Below, in pieces: positions 34,736 to 47,800 of a stretch of 64,000 bases of DNA. Source of the DNA: Fulvia fulva (taxonomy: Eukaryota > Ascomycota > Dothideomycetes > Mycosphaerellales > Mycosphaerellaceae); assembly GCF_020509005.1 (NCBI RefSeq), contig NC_063024.1, forward strand, positions 1,488,001-1,552,000, read 5' to 3'. Every line of letters starts with the position of its first letter. Position 1 is the stretch's first letter. Under the pieces are notes generated by a model. It did not search any database and was not told where the DNA came from. It was given only the letters and a program-made list of their open reading frames with translations. Made by a program: the position numbers and the translations under genes.

Positions 34736-37532
34736 ACGACGAAGTCGTATATTCTACTACTAAAGTAAAAGGTAAGTTTCCCGCCTCCGAATAGTTACTA
34801 GACTCCTATACCTCCTTATATATAACTGATAATAAGTCTCTATTCAGATCGCTTAGGAAACTAGCGAGAAGGAAAGTAATTAAAGTCGGTAGGGGGTACC
34901 TAGATATATTCTATAAAGGAATAGTAACTATAGGAGGACTAACGGGGAAATAAATTACGCTAGAGAAAGTCTTATTTGTTCCTAATCTCGGAGTTAATCT
35001 AGTTTTATAGAGGCAGTTTAGTAAGCGATTCGATGTCAAACCTCTAAACTTTATACTTAAGTATAAGAGCGGAAAGCCTATCGTACGAACAGTACTATAA
35101 GAGGGGGTACCGGTAGTATCTTTAATATCCGACTCCCTAAACTAGGTAGATAATAGACCCCCGGAGATGTTATACGAGGAAGCTCTAGCCGCGGTAACTA
35201 CCGAGGATTAGTAGGAGCTTTAGTATAGAAGATTCGTATACCTAGGTAAAGGATTACTCCGGAACGTCTATAGGGTAAGTAATAAGAAGGACCCGATTCC
35301 TATCCCGGACGAGTATAACTATAAGGTATACTCTATCGCGAATATACGGAAGTTTAAAGGCGCTATCGTAGACCGAAAGAACGAAAGACTTACGCTTATA
35401 TCTATTGATATCTACGGACCCTTCGAAAATACGATATCTAGGCTAGGTTTTAAATACTAGCTAGAGATTATAGATAACTTAAGAAAGAAGTAGGTAATCC
35501 CGCTTAAGAACAAATCCGACGTACCGTAAGCACTACGATAATAGCGGCTAACTATAGAGAAAGTATCGAAATGCTACGTAAGAGTAGTACGGAGTAATAA
35601 TATACCTAAGCTAATAATAGTTCTAAAAGAATAGGAGAAAGAATCGGGGGTTTAATACGATACGATAGATACTTATAACTCTATACAAAACGGAGTAGTA
35701 GAAAGGTCAATCTAGGTATTAGAGAACGCGATCCGCGTAATACTCGAGGAATCGGGAATGCCGGTGGAATTCTAGCCTAAAGCGCTAGAGGTATAGGCGG
35801 TTATACGTAACCTACTACTAAACGGACCGTTACTTAACGGTGTCTAACTTTCGCCGGAACAAGTATTTACTAGCAAAGTACCGACGGTAGACTACCTAAG
35901 AGTATAGGGTTATAGGGTAGTAGTTTACGTAGAACCGAAATTATATCTAAAAGGGCTACGATAGGATAAGTTAATAAACTAGGGTAAGGAAGCTGTTTTT
36001 GTTAGATACGGTCAATCGACTAAGTAATAGTTGTTCTAGGAGCTAGATATACGAGCTATTAGGCAGTATAGCTAAGTAGATTAGTTCGAAAACGAGAAGG
36101 GGGGAGATCTAGATTTAGGTATCTCCTTTACGAACTAACCTAGTAAGGTACCCGAACGAAGGCTAGTCGGTCGACTACCGGCGGTCTCGCGACTACTACT
36201 AGTTTAGCGACTAGCGGATACCCCGATAGTAATCTTACGATCCTCGGGTAGTATAATACCCTAACTTTCTACTACTAAAGTAGCCGAGTCCTCTATAGAA
36301 GAACCGACCTAGCTAATCCCCGCTCTCTACGTAGAGACCGAACCCGCTACGGCTAAGGACAAAGGACTAACTGTCTTAAGACCGCTCTATATCCAATTCC
36401 CCGGTAGACTAGATAATATCGCGGACTATAAGAAGATCGAGGAAACCCCGGAGCTACCGGAACTAATCGTCCGGAGGAAAAGGACTAGGGATCCTAACGA
36501 TAACTACGGCTAGGACTAGGACTATAAGGCTAAGTACTACAAAGCTATAATAGCTTTGTTCTACTAACTACTATAGGTAAACAATAGACTTACCGATACC
36601 GACGAACGTATATTTATAGCTACGGTAGAGGAACTATTTAACGAAGTCTAAGAATACGCCTTTACTATATTCGGACCCGGTATCGCCTACTAATAGGAAG
36701 TACCTATCCCGAAGATATATAAGGCTACGGTAGGGGATCCTAAATAGGGCCACTTATAGAAGGACGCTATCGATACTAAGCTACTCTTATTATTAAGTAA
36801 TAATACCTAGGAAACGGCTATTACTCTAAGCGGGGCGAATATAGCCACCTCTAAGTAGGTCTTTAACGTAAAGAGACTTATTAGCGGAGTAATCGAAAAG
36901 TTTAAGGCAAGACTTATCGTAAGAGGGTTTTTATAGAAATTCGGCGTTAACTTCGAAGAGATATTTGTACCTATAGTACGCTATAACACTCTAAGGGTCT
37001 TTATAGTAGTAGTTTACGAGCGGGATCTCGAGATATACTAGGTCGACGTTAACAATACGTTTACCTAAAGCTACCTAGCCGAAGACATCTATATAAAACC
37101 CCTACTAGGAGTCGAAACCCTACCGAATACGGTCCTTAAGGTACTCCGGAGTCTCTACGGCCTAAAGTAGGTAGCTAGAGACTAGAATAAGCTCTATATC
37201 GCTACGTTAGTCAAAATAGGATTCTACTAGTCCGAGGTAGACCTATATCTCCTAACTTATACTAAGAGAGACATTATACTACTTATCTATATAGACGACA
37301 TACCTATTATAGTACTATAGTTAGCCGACATCTAATAGTTTAAGAAGCAGTTTACGTAACACTTTAAGATTAAGGATCTCGGGGAACCGGAGAAACTACT
37401 AGGACTAAAGATTCCTCGCGATAGGCGTAACGGTACCCTAAAACTCGACTAGGGCTATTATATCCGTAAGGCCCTTACTAAAATAGATATAGCAAAAGAA
37501 AAGGTAAGCCTAATACTCTCGCTAATAGATAG
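34736..37532 (+). pseudogene. Copia-B pol relic: protease, integrase and reverse transcriptase
   Basis: After LINE-3, translation shows the linker to integrase (ISIDIYGPF at about 35400), the catalytic Glu motif NGVVER near 35695, a variable linker, and RT. RT includes VDVNNTF near 37040, SLYGLK near 37155 and YIDD at 37288-37299. The YIDD codons are GAC-GAC, which offer no TpG to RIP, so both catalytic Asp survive. The RT C-terminus is cut by LINE-4 at 37532. Stops occupy former Gln/Trp codons. Confidence 0.85.
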
Positions 37533-40500
37533 ATAGATAGATATTTCATTAAGCTATTATAGTGCTCTTTGGCCTATATAGCTATACTATCTTGTTTTTG
37601 TATATATAGAGGGGAAACCGTATTAGTAAAAACCCCTCCTCCTTCCCGCCTGTCTTTTCCTCCTAGTTGTCGTCTTAAATTTCCCTTGTTAGGGGTACGC
37701 TAGTATTATAGGCCTACCCTAATAACTACCCTATCTACAACCCCCCTAGCTTCCGCCTCTTATCTATCTACTCCTCCGTCTCGCTAGCGAGGCTAAACTA
37801 CTAAAGGTATCCCTACTATAGTATCTACCGAGAGATTCGGCGAATGTTACCTTTGTCCCTAATAATTGACTTATAGTCTCTCCTTCCCGCTTAGTACCTC
37901 CAATTTCCCCTACCTCTTACCTACTACGGGCATCGTAGTAGTATATATTCTAGGTTTTACGATAGGTAGCTATACTAGTAGGCTAGGCTATAGATGTCTA
38001 GTACGCGTCTCCTAAATAGGTAGGCCCTTAATCCAATATATTCGGACCTAATTTAGATCGCTATACTTGCTTCGGCCCTTATTAGGTCCCTATATAGCTA
38101 GTAATTATGTCTCTAGAAGGCTCGGAGTACTATCGGGCCTATTGTCTTAGGGGGCTTCCTTTTCTAGTCCTACTCCTATAGGTAGCTCGTAATCTATTCC
38201 GCTAGGCTTTATGTCTTAGCCTTGCTCCCGCCGGCCTAGCGAGTCCTACGCTCCTCCTCTTTTCGTACTAGCTATTTAGTACTTGTCTATACGGCCGTAA
38301 AGGTAGTAAGGTCATCCTCTTTTTAGCTTGTCCTATGTCCGGCCCCTCTCCGGTAGCGGCTTTCTATCTTATTCTTTACCTCCTAGATCGTAGTTTATAC
38401 TAGGTAATCTATCGTCTTTACCGCGTATTGAATTCCTATTCCCCGGATGTACTAGCCGATTAGTAGTGTTCCTATCTCTATTTCTACCGTACTTATTAAC
38501 GTTATCTTATATACGCCTAGTATCCTACGTAGGTTACCTACCTATATCCTATTTAGGGGTTACTCTATCCGTTTCGGGATCCGCTTACCTACGCCTCCTA
38601 TTCCCTAAATCTATGCCCCGTATAATATAGCTGGTCTAACGATCGCCTTATATATTACTCTTGCCTTATCGAATATTACTCCCTATATAGATACCGTAAG
38701 CCTCTTTATCGAGGCTTCGTTAACTTACGCTCGACTCTAGGCTTTCTTAATCTATACATTCTAGCTTAGCTTCGGGTCGAGCTAGATCCCTAGTACTCGT
38801 AGCTCCGCTAATAGCTTAGTCTCGTAGCCTTAGATTCTTACCGCCGCCTTTATATTATAGTATATTCTCGCTTTACTAAAGTGTATAAGTTGGTACTTTT
38901 TAGGGGCGAACCGGGTACTATACTTCTTTACCTACTCCTCGCATTTCTTATACCTATCTTTAAGGAGGCGACAGTTCTCTTCTATCGAGTCTAACTAGGC
39001 TAGAATGTTTATATCGTCTACAAATCCCGATACTAAGGTTTACGGAGAGGTGAGTAGGGGGATTAGATTAGACATAAATATTAGAAATAGGATAGGGGAG
39101 AGAGTAGATCTCTAAGGTATTCTAGCCTCTACCTTTACCGGGTCGGACGTATACCTTCCTAGGACTAGGTATGTCGTCCGTTCCTAGAGAAAGGAGTAGA
39201 CGAACGTCGTTACCTACTAGGGGATGCCTTTCTACTATAGGATATGTATAAGCCTTTAGTATAAGACGTTGTCGAAGGCTCCTATAATGTCGAGGGATAG
39301 TAAGGACGCCGCTCGGTTCCTACCGTAGTACTAGAGGGTCTGAATTTGCTCCGTAATTAGCTCTATTACTATTAGTGTCGATCGCTAGCTTCTTCCCCCT
39401 ATCTATATTACTAGGAGTACGTAGTTGTCCTCGGCTAGCTACGTAAGTCTCTAGGCTACTATCTTTTCTAGGACCTTCCCTATCGTATTTAGAAGTGCGA
39501 TTAGTCTATACGATTTAGGCTAAGTATAGTCCTCCTTCTATAGCTTACGTAGCACTACTATTATAGACTCTCTATACGGCTTCGGGTGATACCCTAGCCG
39601 TAGGTACGCGGTAAATAGGTTTATAAGGCTCGGCGCGATCTCTTCTCTATACTCTTTTAGTAGTATATTTAGTATCCTGTCTAGGCCTAGGGCTTTTCGT
39701 CCTTTTAGCTTACTTATAACTCCTATTACTATGTTAGAGCTAACCGCCTAATCTATATCTAGGGGTTCCGGGTATATACTCGGGTCGATGTCCGTAAGGT
39801 CTACCTCTACTTACGTCGAAAAGAAATAGTCGGCTAATACTTTTGCCTTGCCCCGGGGCGTAGCCTAGGCAATCCCTTCGCGGTCTACGATTAGGGGGAA
39901 GTAAGGGGTTTGTTACTCTTTAGGTAGTCGTGCCTATTTAGTAAGTCTCTATATCTGTTCCGGGTTTTCTATAACGAGCCCGATTGTCGCTCTCTAGTCC
40001 TATAGCTTATCGCGTCTTATCTGTGCCTTCTTCTCTTATGTCGCGCGATAGTATTGCTCCTACGTCTCTTAGGTATGCTCCTTCGTCTACTATCGCCTTG
40101 CCCTTCTAGCCTCCCTTACCTTCGTAGAGTATTTAGGGGTCTAGAAGGCCTTCTACTACGTTAAGGGCCAAAGTAACGGCGTATATTATTCCGCTACTTA
40201 CTATATAACCGAGGTAATCTGTTCCGCTACTTGATCTAGCTGAGCTGTCGTCTCGAGTTCTCTATACTATAGTAGGTTCGCTATTAGGAAGCCTCTTATA
40301 TCGTCCTAGCGTACCTTCTTCTAGTTACGGCGTAGTTCGCTTACTAGCTCCTCTATCGCCTTCACCCCTAGCGTCGTTTAGATAGGGATATAGTCTAAGG
40401 AGGCTTCTGGCGCGTAGTTCGATCGGCATTAGACTAGTCTCTCTTTAAGTTCTCGTAATAGAAAGTATAGGTCGATCGTGCTTATACTAGTACGGGCCTT

Positions 40501-41738
40501 CTACGTCTCTATTCCCTTTAGTATTACTAAGGCTATTCCGTAGCGTACGGTTATGTCTAGTAGCCTTCCCCCTAGAAACGCGTACGGGGGAGTGAATTCG
40601 AGTCCCTACTATAGGTAGTAGAGGTTAAAGTCGCCGAGGAGTACTTACTTTATATCTTAGTAAGGAAGGAATCGTATTTAGTAAGCTAGCTACGAGATAA
40701 GGTAATAAGTCTTAACCGCGCTTTCCTACTTATCTAGTACTACCGTATAGCCTCGTTTCGAGAGGTTAGCCCGGAGCAAAAGCTTCCCTCTACGCCCTCC
40801 CTCCCTATTTACTCCTTAAGCTAATATCTACCTCTATAGGCCTAAGCCCTTTAGTACTCTCTATTGACCGATATACGTATCCGTCCTCTCGGGCTATATA
40901 GACAGTGTTAGCCGTCGCTACTAGTATACACTACGCCCTAGGTTTTAACGCCCTTCGCGTTACCGTAGCCTATCTCTAGAAAGCGGCCGTCTATACCTCG
41001 TAGGTTTGCTCGGGGCACACACTACGCCGGGCAGCGTACTCCTTACGTTTCTACCTACTAACTAATATAAAGTTCCTTATTACCCTACCCTCGATCCTCC
41101 CCGATTATAGAACTAATCTACTTGTATTATACGTCTTTTCCCCGTCCTAATAGCCGTCTTTTCCTTACTTAGGCTATCGTCTTTTCCTCGTCGTAATCTA
41201 CTATATTAGACTAGGTACGTTATGTAGCGGAATAGGTAGTACCTTAGGCAAAATCCTCGTTCCTATACCGGGTATTTAATAGGCCCTTATAGGCTTCGTC
41301 GCGTGTCTACCTACCTACCGTATTGCCCGCTAGTAAATACTAGATTGTTTCGTACTCCGCTCGACGCCGTCGTATAGTCCGCTTAGTTATTGTTCTATAG
41401 TCCGCTCGTCTAATATTCGTCGCTTAGCCCGCTCGGTTTACGGTCTCCGGAGGTGAAAATTCTATACTTATACTAGAGGTGTCCTATCGAGCGTATAGGC
41501 TACGGTTCCGCGCCCTTCTTATACGTAGAAAGAAGAGGGACTCGCTCCCGATACGAGTATACGCTCGTCGGATAGTTTTTATACCCGTTTTACTAGTAGT
41601 CCTCTATTCGCCGCGGCTTCGCCTACGTTACGCGCCCGTCGCGCCTATAACGCTCTAGCGTAAGAATACTTAGCTCTCTCGTAGTAAGACGAGAGGTTCG
41701 TAGCCGACACTACGTATAGGTAATTCTCGTCGCCGACC
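37533..41738 (-). mobile_element. LINE-4: 5'-truncated LINE-1-family copy with a 1.08-kb foreign 5' part
   Basis: A minus-strand insertion bounded by the 15-bp TSD CTCGCTAATAGATAG (37518-37532 and 41739-41753; the GATA-like tail makes the left edge slightly ambiguous). From 37533 to 40660 it is a LINE-1-family copy ending inside the endonuclease. From 40661 to 41738 the sequence has no counterpart in LINE-1 or LINE-2. Copia-B RT/RNase H sequence resumes at 41754. Because one TSD encloses both parts, they probably inserted together as a chimera. Confidence 0.78.
40661..41738 (-). other. Unidentified 1.08-kb segment joined to LINE-4
   Basis: I do not recognise this segment. It keeps moderate numbers of CpA/TpG. 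On the minus strand, a stretch around 41235-41390 is coding-like if TAA/TAG are taken as former CAA/CAG (RRRRAEYETI, then TRDEAYKGLLNTRYRNEDFA). Plus-strand 41131-41195 holds three copies of CGTCTTTTCC, and 41375-41435 holds three variants of TAGYCCGCT, one of them (AGCCCGCTCGGT) identical to the motif repeated in the Fot1/pogo inverted repeats at 62189. It may be a captured transcript or a remnant of another element. Confidence 0.55.
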
Positions 41739-41753
41739 CTCGCTAATAGATAG

Positions 41754-42561
41754 TTACGATAATCTCCGTCCTATAGCCCCGAACGACGAGAGATATAGTA
41801 AGGATAACTACTAGAGCTATAATAGGACCTAGATATAGCTAATAACTATAACGAGACCGGACCTAGCCTTCCTACTCGGGAGAACTAGTATATATGTCGC
41901 GAATCTATTAAAGCGGTATATAAAAGTACTAAAGAAGGTCTCGAGATACCTAAGGTCGTTCCCCGACCTAGGGTTAATATTTAGACGTAGTAGCGGTACC
42001 CTAACCGGATACTTAGACTCCGACTACGCAATAGATCGAGTAGATAGGGTTTTAATTCTAGGACATATCTAGCTAGTAAGCGGTACGCCTATATCCTAGA
42101 TAAGTAAGAAGTAAAAGTCTATAGTAACCTCTACTATAGAGGTAGAGTTTATAGTAATAAACGCCGCCGCGAAACAATCCTAGTTCCTAGCGGCTATCCT
42201 CCGAGAGATAAACTACCCGGGGCTAGTAGGAGACTACTCTTTCTAACTAATAGTCCTAGCCGATAAGAGTACCGTCGACAAACTAAGACTAGTACGCCTT
42301 ATAGGGGATAACTAGGCGGCTCTAACCTTAGTTAAGGACGCCTATATCTACGAAAGATCTAAGTATATTAATATTACCTATAACTATATTAGGCACCTCT
42401 AGTAGTAGAGGAAGATCAAAGTAGAGTACTACTATACTAAGGAGATAGTAGTAGATAGTTTGACTAAACCGCTAGCCGGTCCCTAGTTCTAGACCTTCGT
42501 ACGATAGCTATAGCTAGTATAGTAGGAACAATCGTTCCTTACCTTACGACCTAAGTAGGAG
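41754..42561 (+). pseudogene. Copia-B RNase H relic
   Basis: Translation shows TRPDLAF near 41850, GYLDSDYAIDR near 42010-42045, STIEVEFIVINAAAKQ near 42130 and VVDSLTKPLAG near 42450-42480. These are the hallmark segments of Ty1/Copia RNase H and the pol C-terminus. The 3' LTR follows at 42562. No frame is open. Confidence 0.85.
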
Positions 42562-42969
42562 TGTTACGAATATAGGTTAGTAGGTATATTATACGGTACT
42601 AAGACTAACTTAGTATATACTAAGCTAGTCGAGACAATAGTACGGTAATACTACCGAGATACCGTACGAATAGTAGGAGCGACTTAGAGGACCTAAAGTC
42701 GCTTAGCTAGTTAGTACGAGACTGTCGGAGGAACTACCGTCGTAGGATAAGATATAGGTAAAACCGATAAGGCGTAGTAAAACAGAACTAGGACTAGAGC
42801 AATATCCCTCTATATAGGTATAAGAGACGTAGTCTCTATACCGATAGTAGAGACACCTTTAGTACTAAATACTATTCTACTATATACCTTCGTATACTAT
42901 ATTAGTCCTTCCTCCTTCCCTATTACGTGTCCTAACTTCCGTATATATATATACTATACCTATTTAACA
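42562..42969 (+). repeat. 3' LTR of Copia-B
   Basis: A 408-bp LTR beginning TGTTACGAAT and ending TATTTAACA, thus retaining the canonical TG...CA ends that the 5' copy has lost. The TSD AATAC follows at 42970-42974. Confidence 0.9.
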
Positions 42970-44566
42970 AATACTAGTATATAATGCTCTACTATTATCG
43001 AGGTGATAGGAATGATATATCGCTCCTTAGTTAAGCGGTATATAACGGTTATAATGTTCTCGTACGTTTGTCCGTCGACTACGCTTATTCCCTTTAGTAG
43101 TTTAACTACGAAGTTAATAGAGATATCCTCCTAAGCGCTAAATAGTACTAGTAGCGGTCTTAATAGCCCTAGGTACTAGATATTATTGTTCTTATTCGTA
43201 CGGCAAGCGCGGTAGGCACGTATATAGCTCTTAATAAATCGTACGATACCTAGCTAGGTATAGTTACGAGCTACTAATTTATACGTCTTCTCGTCCCCTA
43301 AGTAACTAGCTACTATATAGTCGTAGAAAGCCTATACGATACGAGTACGTACCGGGATTTCACCTTTATCTAGATTGTCTTCTAACTCCGGAGGAACGAA
43401 TATGCTATAACTACTATATATATTCTTGATATATATTATGCCTCCGACTAGGACTATATAACGGTTATCGATACGGTGCTTCCTTAGTAAGGTATATAGA
43501 TTATCTCGTTCTAGCTATTAAACGGCTTCCTTAGCCTCTAGTTACGTATAGAGTCCTCGAATAGCGGTCGTAAGCGGGGTTATAACGTTATTATTATATA
43601 TCGATAACACTCTAGTAGATAATAGGTTTAGGATACGATCTAGGCCTAGTAATACCTAATACTACTGTTAGTTACGTAGGTTATCTAGGTCTCTAGGCTT
43701 CGGTAAGTCCTATAAACGTCGGGTTAAGCTGTCTAGCTTAGTACCTTAAACTCCTAGCCTATAGACGATCTTAAAGAAGAACTACGAGAGAAACTCGGCC
43801 TAGCGAGCTTATCTACGGTTCAATTACTTCGTACTTATAAACTATTCGAGGTTCTTATAATCGGGATATATAAGCGTCGGCTTGTCCTTCGATTCCGGGT
43901 CTAGTAGATTCTTATAATCGTCGGTACCGTATTCGTTAATAGTTAGCTCCGGTTACTATTCCTCGAAAGCTTATATAATAGCTAGGAGCTCCTTATCGTA
44001 GATATCGTAGTTATATTACTAGGGATCTATCTTCTTAGATATATAAGCGATAGGATATAACGCTCCTCGCTCGTTACGTTATAAGAGTACTACTACTATT
44101 ACGTAATATAAGGCATCTGTTTCTAGAATAGTCTCTCGCCCTAGGTAGAAGTGTTTTAAGGTAGGGGTATCGATAAATACTTGCTTTAATGCCTCGAACG
44201 CCTATTAATATACTAGAGACTAGTCCTATAGGACATTCTTCCTCGTAAGCTTCGTTATAGGTAAGTAGATCTTACTAAAATCCTTAATAAACCTACGGTA
44301 GAAGTTAGTAAACCCTATAAACGACAAGATGTCGGTGACATTCGCGGGTATAGACTAATTCTTAACGTATTTAATCTTAGCTAGGTCTATCTTAATGCCC
44401 TTATTTGTAATAATAACACCTAGATATATAGTCTCGTGTCTAAAGAACTCGTATTTGTTAATATCTAACTAGAGCCCGGCGCTATCTAGCTTTCGTAGGA
44501 CCTTTAGGATATATTAGATATACTCTTCTCTTATCTTACTAAAGATAAGTACGTTATTAAGGTAAC
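42970..44566 (-). pseudogene. Gypsy-C pol relic: RT C-terminus, RNase H, integrase start
   Basis: On the minus strand, RT ends with YLNNVLIF at about 44545: both catalytic Asp codons read Asn, and Copia-A inserted within this motif. RNase H lies around 43900-44060 (AYISKK, YDIYDKELLAI). The integrase start follows, with DISINFVVKLL (first catalytic Asp) and YRLTKERYIIPIT at about 42975-43130. It continues beyond Copia-B at 28171. Confidence 0.82.
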
Positions 44567-44800
44567 TATTAAGTAGGTACGAGTTACGTAGTAGTAGAAG
44601 ACGGCGGATTATATAAAAGACGAAGAAGGACCTAATAGGATAGTGTATATCTATATATAGTATTACTAGTGTTAGTATAGGTAGATGCTAGGTGTCCGGA
44701 TGTTTGCTAGCCTATAGGCTAGTAAGCCCTAGTCACGTGATCTAGTTATATAACACACCTACACCTACATACTTGTCCTACGGCCTGTATGTTCTTAACA
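44567..44800 (-). repeat. 3' LTR of Copia-A
   Basis: A 234-bp LTR, plus-strand view TATTAAGTAGG...GTTCTTAACA. It is paired with 49863-50096 and differs mostly by transitions. The TSD GTAAC precedes it. Confidence 0.9.
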
Positions 44801-47800
44801 CTCCTACTTAGGCTATATAGTCTCCTATAATCCCTTTACGTAAGCTAGAGCTACCTTATAAAGTTTTGGAACTACTAGCTATTAAGGGGCTTTATTAACC
44901 TATTAGTAGCTATGTCCTTTATATAGTAGTAGTCTACTATAATCTTCTTCTACTACTAGAGATGTCTAACATAGTTATATAGAACATTAATATGCTTTGA
45001 CCTTTTATATATATAGGCATCTTTAATAAATATTAAAGCGGCTTAGTTATTACCTATAAGCTTGACTAGCCTTAGCTCGTTAATAGTGCCCTTACTTGCC
45101 CTTATACTCGACTAGAAAGAGCTCTTTCCTACCAGTTCTAGGCACCCTATTTCCCTAAGGACAGCAGTAAGAAATTGTGACTACTTTATAGCTACGTTTA
45201 TAGCTATAAACTTAGCTTCTATTATTAATGTTATAACAGACTTCTACTTCCTACTTATCTAGGACATAGGTGATCTATAAAGGAACTATACGTATCCTAG
45301 AATTGAGACTCTATCCACTTTGTCTATAGCGTAGTTAGAGTCCGAGTATCCCTAGAGATTGCCCCCTCCCTTTCTATATATAAGACCTAGGTCTAGGTAC
45401 GACCGTAGGTATCGGGAGAGCTTCTTTAAAGCCTTTATATACTACTACGAGGGATTAGCAATATATGAGCTAATTCTTCTAAGGGGGAATGCTAAGTCTA
45501 GCCTTATTATTGTTATTAGCTATATCTAGGTACTATTATAGCTCTAGTAATCCTGTTTGTTATACCTCTTATCTATAGGAGCCGTAGGCACTAAATGCTC
45601 GTAGCTCTCTATAGGTAAGTAGGTTAGCGTAGCCTTCTCTCTAGCTATATTCATCTTAGCTAAGTTAGCGTAGACATAGTGTCCTTAATTAAGCTTTAAA
45701 GTGCCTTAGGACCTGTCTCTTATAATCCTTATTCTAAGGATCTTTATAGGTTCACTAAGATCTTTAATCTTAAACACTTTTCTAAGCTTAGCCTTAAACT
45801 ACTAAACATCTAATAGCTTCGGAGCTACAATAGGTATGTTATCTATATAGGTAAGGACTATAAGGTCTCTATCCGTATAGATAAGTAGGTACAGATCTAC
45901 CTAGGACTAGGTAAATCTAATCTTCTCTAGCTTCGTAACACAGAGCTTGTTCTAGTCTCTAGCTACTTGCTTAAGCCTATAAAGGCTTCGTAGGACCTTA
46001 TATACTATGTTTAGAGGTGCTTCAACTCCTAGGGGTAGGATTATATAGATGTCTTTAAGAAGGCTACTTTAGGTAAAAGCATTATTTATATCTACTAGGT
46101 ACATCTCGAGATCTCTCTTACACACTACTACTATAAATACTCGGAGAGTATTATGTCTAATAGTAGGTGCAAAGGTCTCTTCGAAGTCAACCCTATATTT
46201 CTATAAAAACCCTCTTATAACTAGTCTTGCCTTAAACTTCTTAATAGCTCTACTAATCATTCTTTTCACATTAAAGACCTACCTAGAAGTAATTAGATTC
46301 GTACCCTTTGACGGTATAACTGCTTCCTAGGTGTTGTTACTTACTAAGGTAATAAGTTCGTTCTCGATTACCTCTCTCTATATATCTCCCTATTCGGGGT
46401 CTCCTACGGCTACCTTATAGGACTTTAGGATTGGTACTTCCTACTAATAGGCTATGGCCTGCCTAATAGTAGCAAATGTATGTTCTTCTACGTCGTTTAG
46501 AATCTCCTCTACCTAGCTTATTATAGGGTCTAGATAGAACATCTAGGCGATAAGAGCCTTATAGTGTTTAGCCTTATACTCTTTAGAGTCATCATCTCCG
46601 TCCCCCCTTGACCTCTTATTGCCTACAACCTAAGGTAGCGCTAGGTGTTCGGATAGGTCGAACTGAACGACATCTTCTTTTTCTTTTATTAGAGTACCCT
46701 GATCTCTAAACTTCTAGTATTCCCTAATGTCCTTTAGGGGAGAGGGAAGTTATATAAACAGCGGTTGCTATAGTGTTAATGACTTAGGTAGGTTCTATAT
46801 AGATCCACCGTTATCGGCCTTCGACAGTATTAAAACCGCCTTAATATTTTCTCCTAGCCTTCGTAACGGTGTCTCTAATAATCCCCTATCGGAAAATTTC
46901 GCCCTAAAGGGCTTCCTCCTAATAGGATTGCGCTATAGCGCTCGACTCGGCTAGTTAGTAAAGGTGATACTAAGATCTATATCTCCCCCCTTCTTATTCT
47001 TAAACTAGTCGACGTGACTATACGCTTTTATAGCTTTTATGTCGGGATCCTAGAACAGCTATTGTTTTATAGTGTTTTCTAAGTAGCCTATAAATACGGC
47101 TTCTTTTCCTTAGTTTATTAACTTGTCTCTCCTCAAGCCTTAAGGTTAGGCTCTTAGGTCTATATAGACTATAGCTTTGTATCCCTAGACGCGGAAATAG
47201 TCGACTAACGGTACTTAGCTAGTAAAGGCTTCTTCTAGTAAAAGAGCAATACTATTAATGATCGGACTATTAGGCAGTCTGTTTCTAATTATAGTCTGTG
47301 CTTACAAAGCTTCTAGCTAGAACTTAACTAGTATACTAGAGTCTTTAAGTATAGCCCGGACTATGTTCTTAGAGGCTTAAATTGACCTTTCTATAGGTCC
47401 ATTTTGAAGAGAGTTATAGGTATTAGTTGTGTCTATCTAAGTACTAAACTCCTTCTCCTACTCTTTTAGTAAGGCGAGAATATCCTTTATACTATTACTA
47501 CGGATCGTAGATAGAAAGCACCTTGACTGCCGTTCTATCTAGACCTTCTAATCCCGTAGGGCTATAGGAGCGTCGCTCCTAGCCTTCAAAGGGATTACCT
47601 ACTTCTTCCTAGAGAAGTTGTCTACAATCTTAAGCCAATATTTATATCCTAGCCTAGAGACTACGCCCTGAAAAGGCCTATAGATATTAATAGAGATAAG
47701 GGCTAGCCTCTCCCCTTTCCTCTCTATAGTAGGTCCTTTGAACTTCCTTATGTTTATAAGGGAGCAGACCTTATAGTTCTAGTGTTTAGAAGGAATAGGA

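Larger units (their letters stand above)
28172..42969 (+). mobile_element. Copia-B: RIP-degraded Ty1/Copia element carrying LINE-3 and LINE-4
   Basis: A plus-strand Ty1/Copia retrotransposon with two 408-bp LTRs and TSD AATAC (28167-28171 and 42970-42974). Without the two LINEs it is about 5.5 kb, a normal length. Domains follow the Copia order: gag, integrase, RT, RNase H. The primer site directly after the 5' LTR matches the anticodon arm of initiator tRNA-Met. It is inserted in the integrase of Gypsy-C. CpA and TpG are rare throughout. Confidence 0.9.

Noticed and set aside
37518..37545. GATA microsatellite
   Set aside because: This and similar short GATA/TATC runs at 8166, 10151, 20095 and 29697 are the 3' tails of LINEs, not independent microsatellites.
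46727..46954. Plus-strand open frame of 75 codons
   Set aside because: It is antisense to the variable integrase-RT linker of Copia-A.
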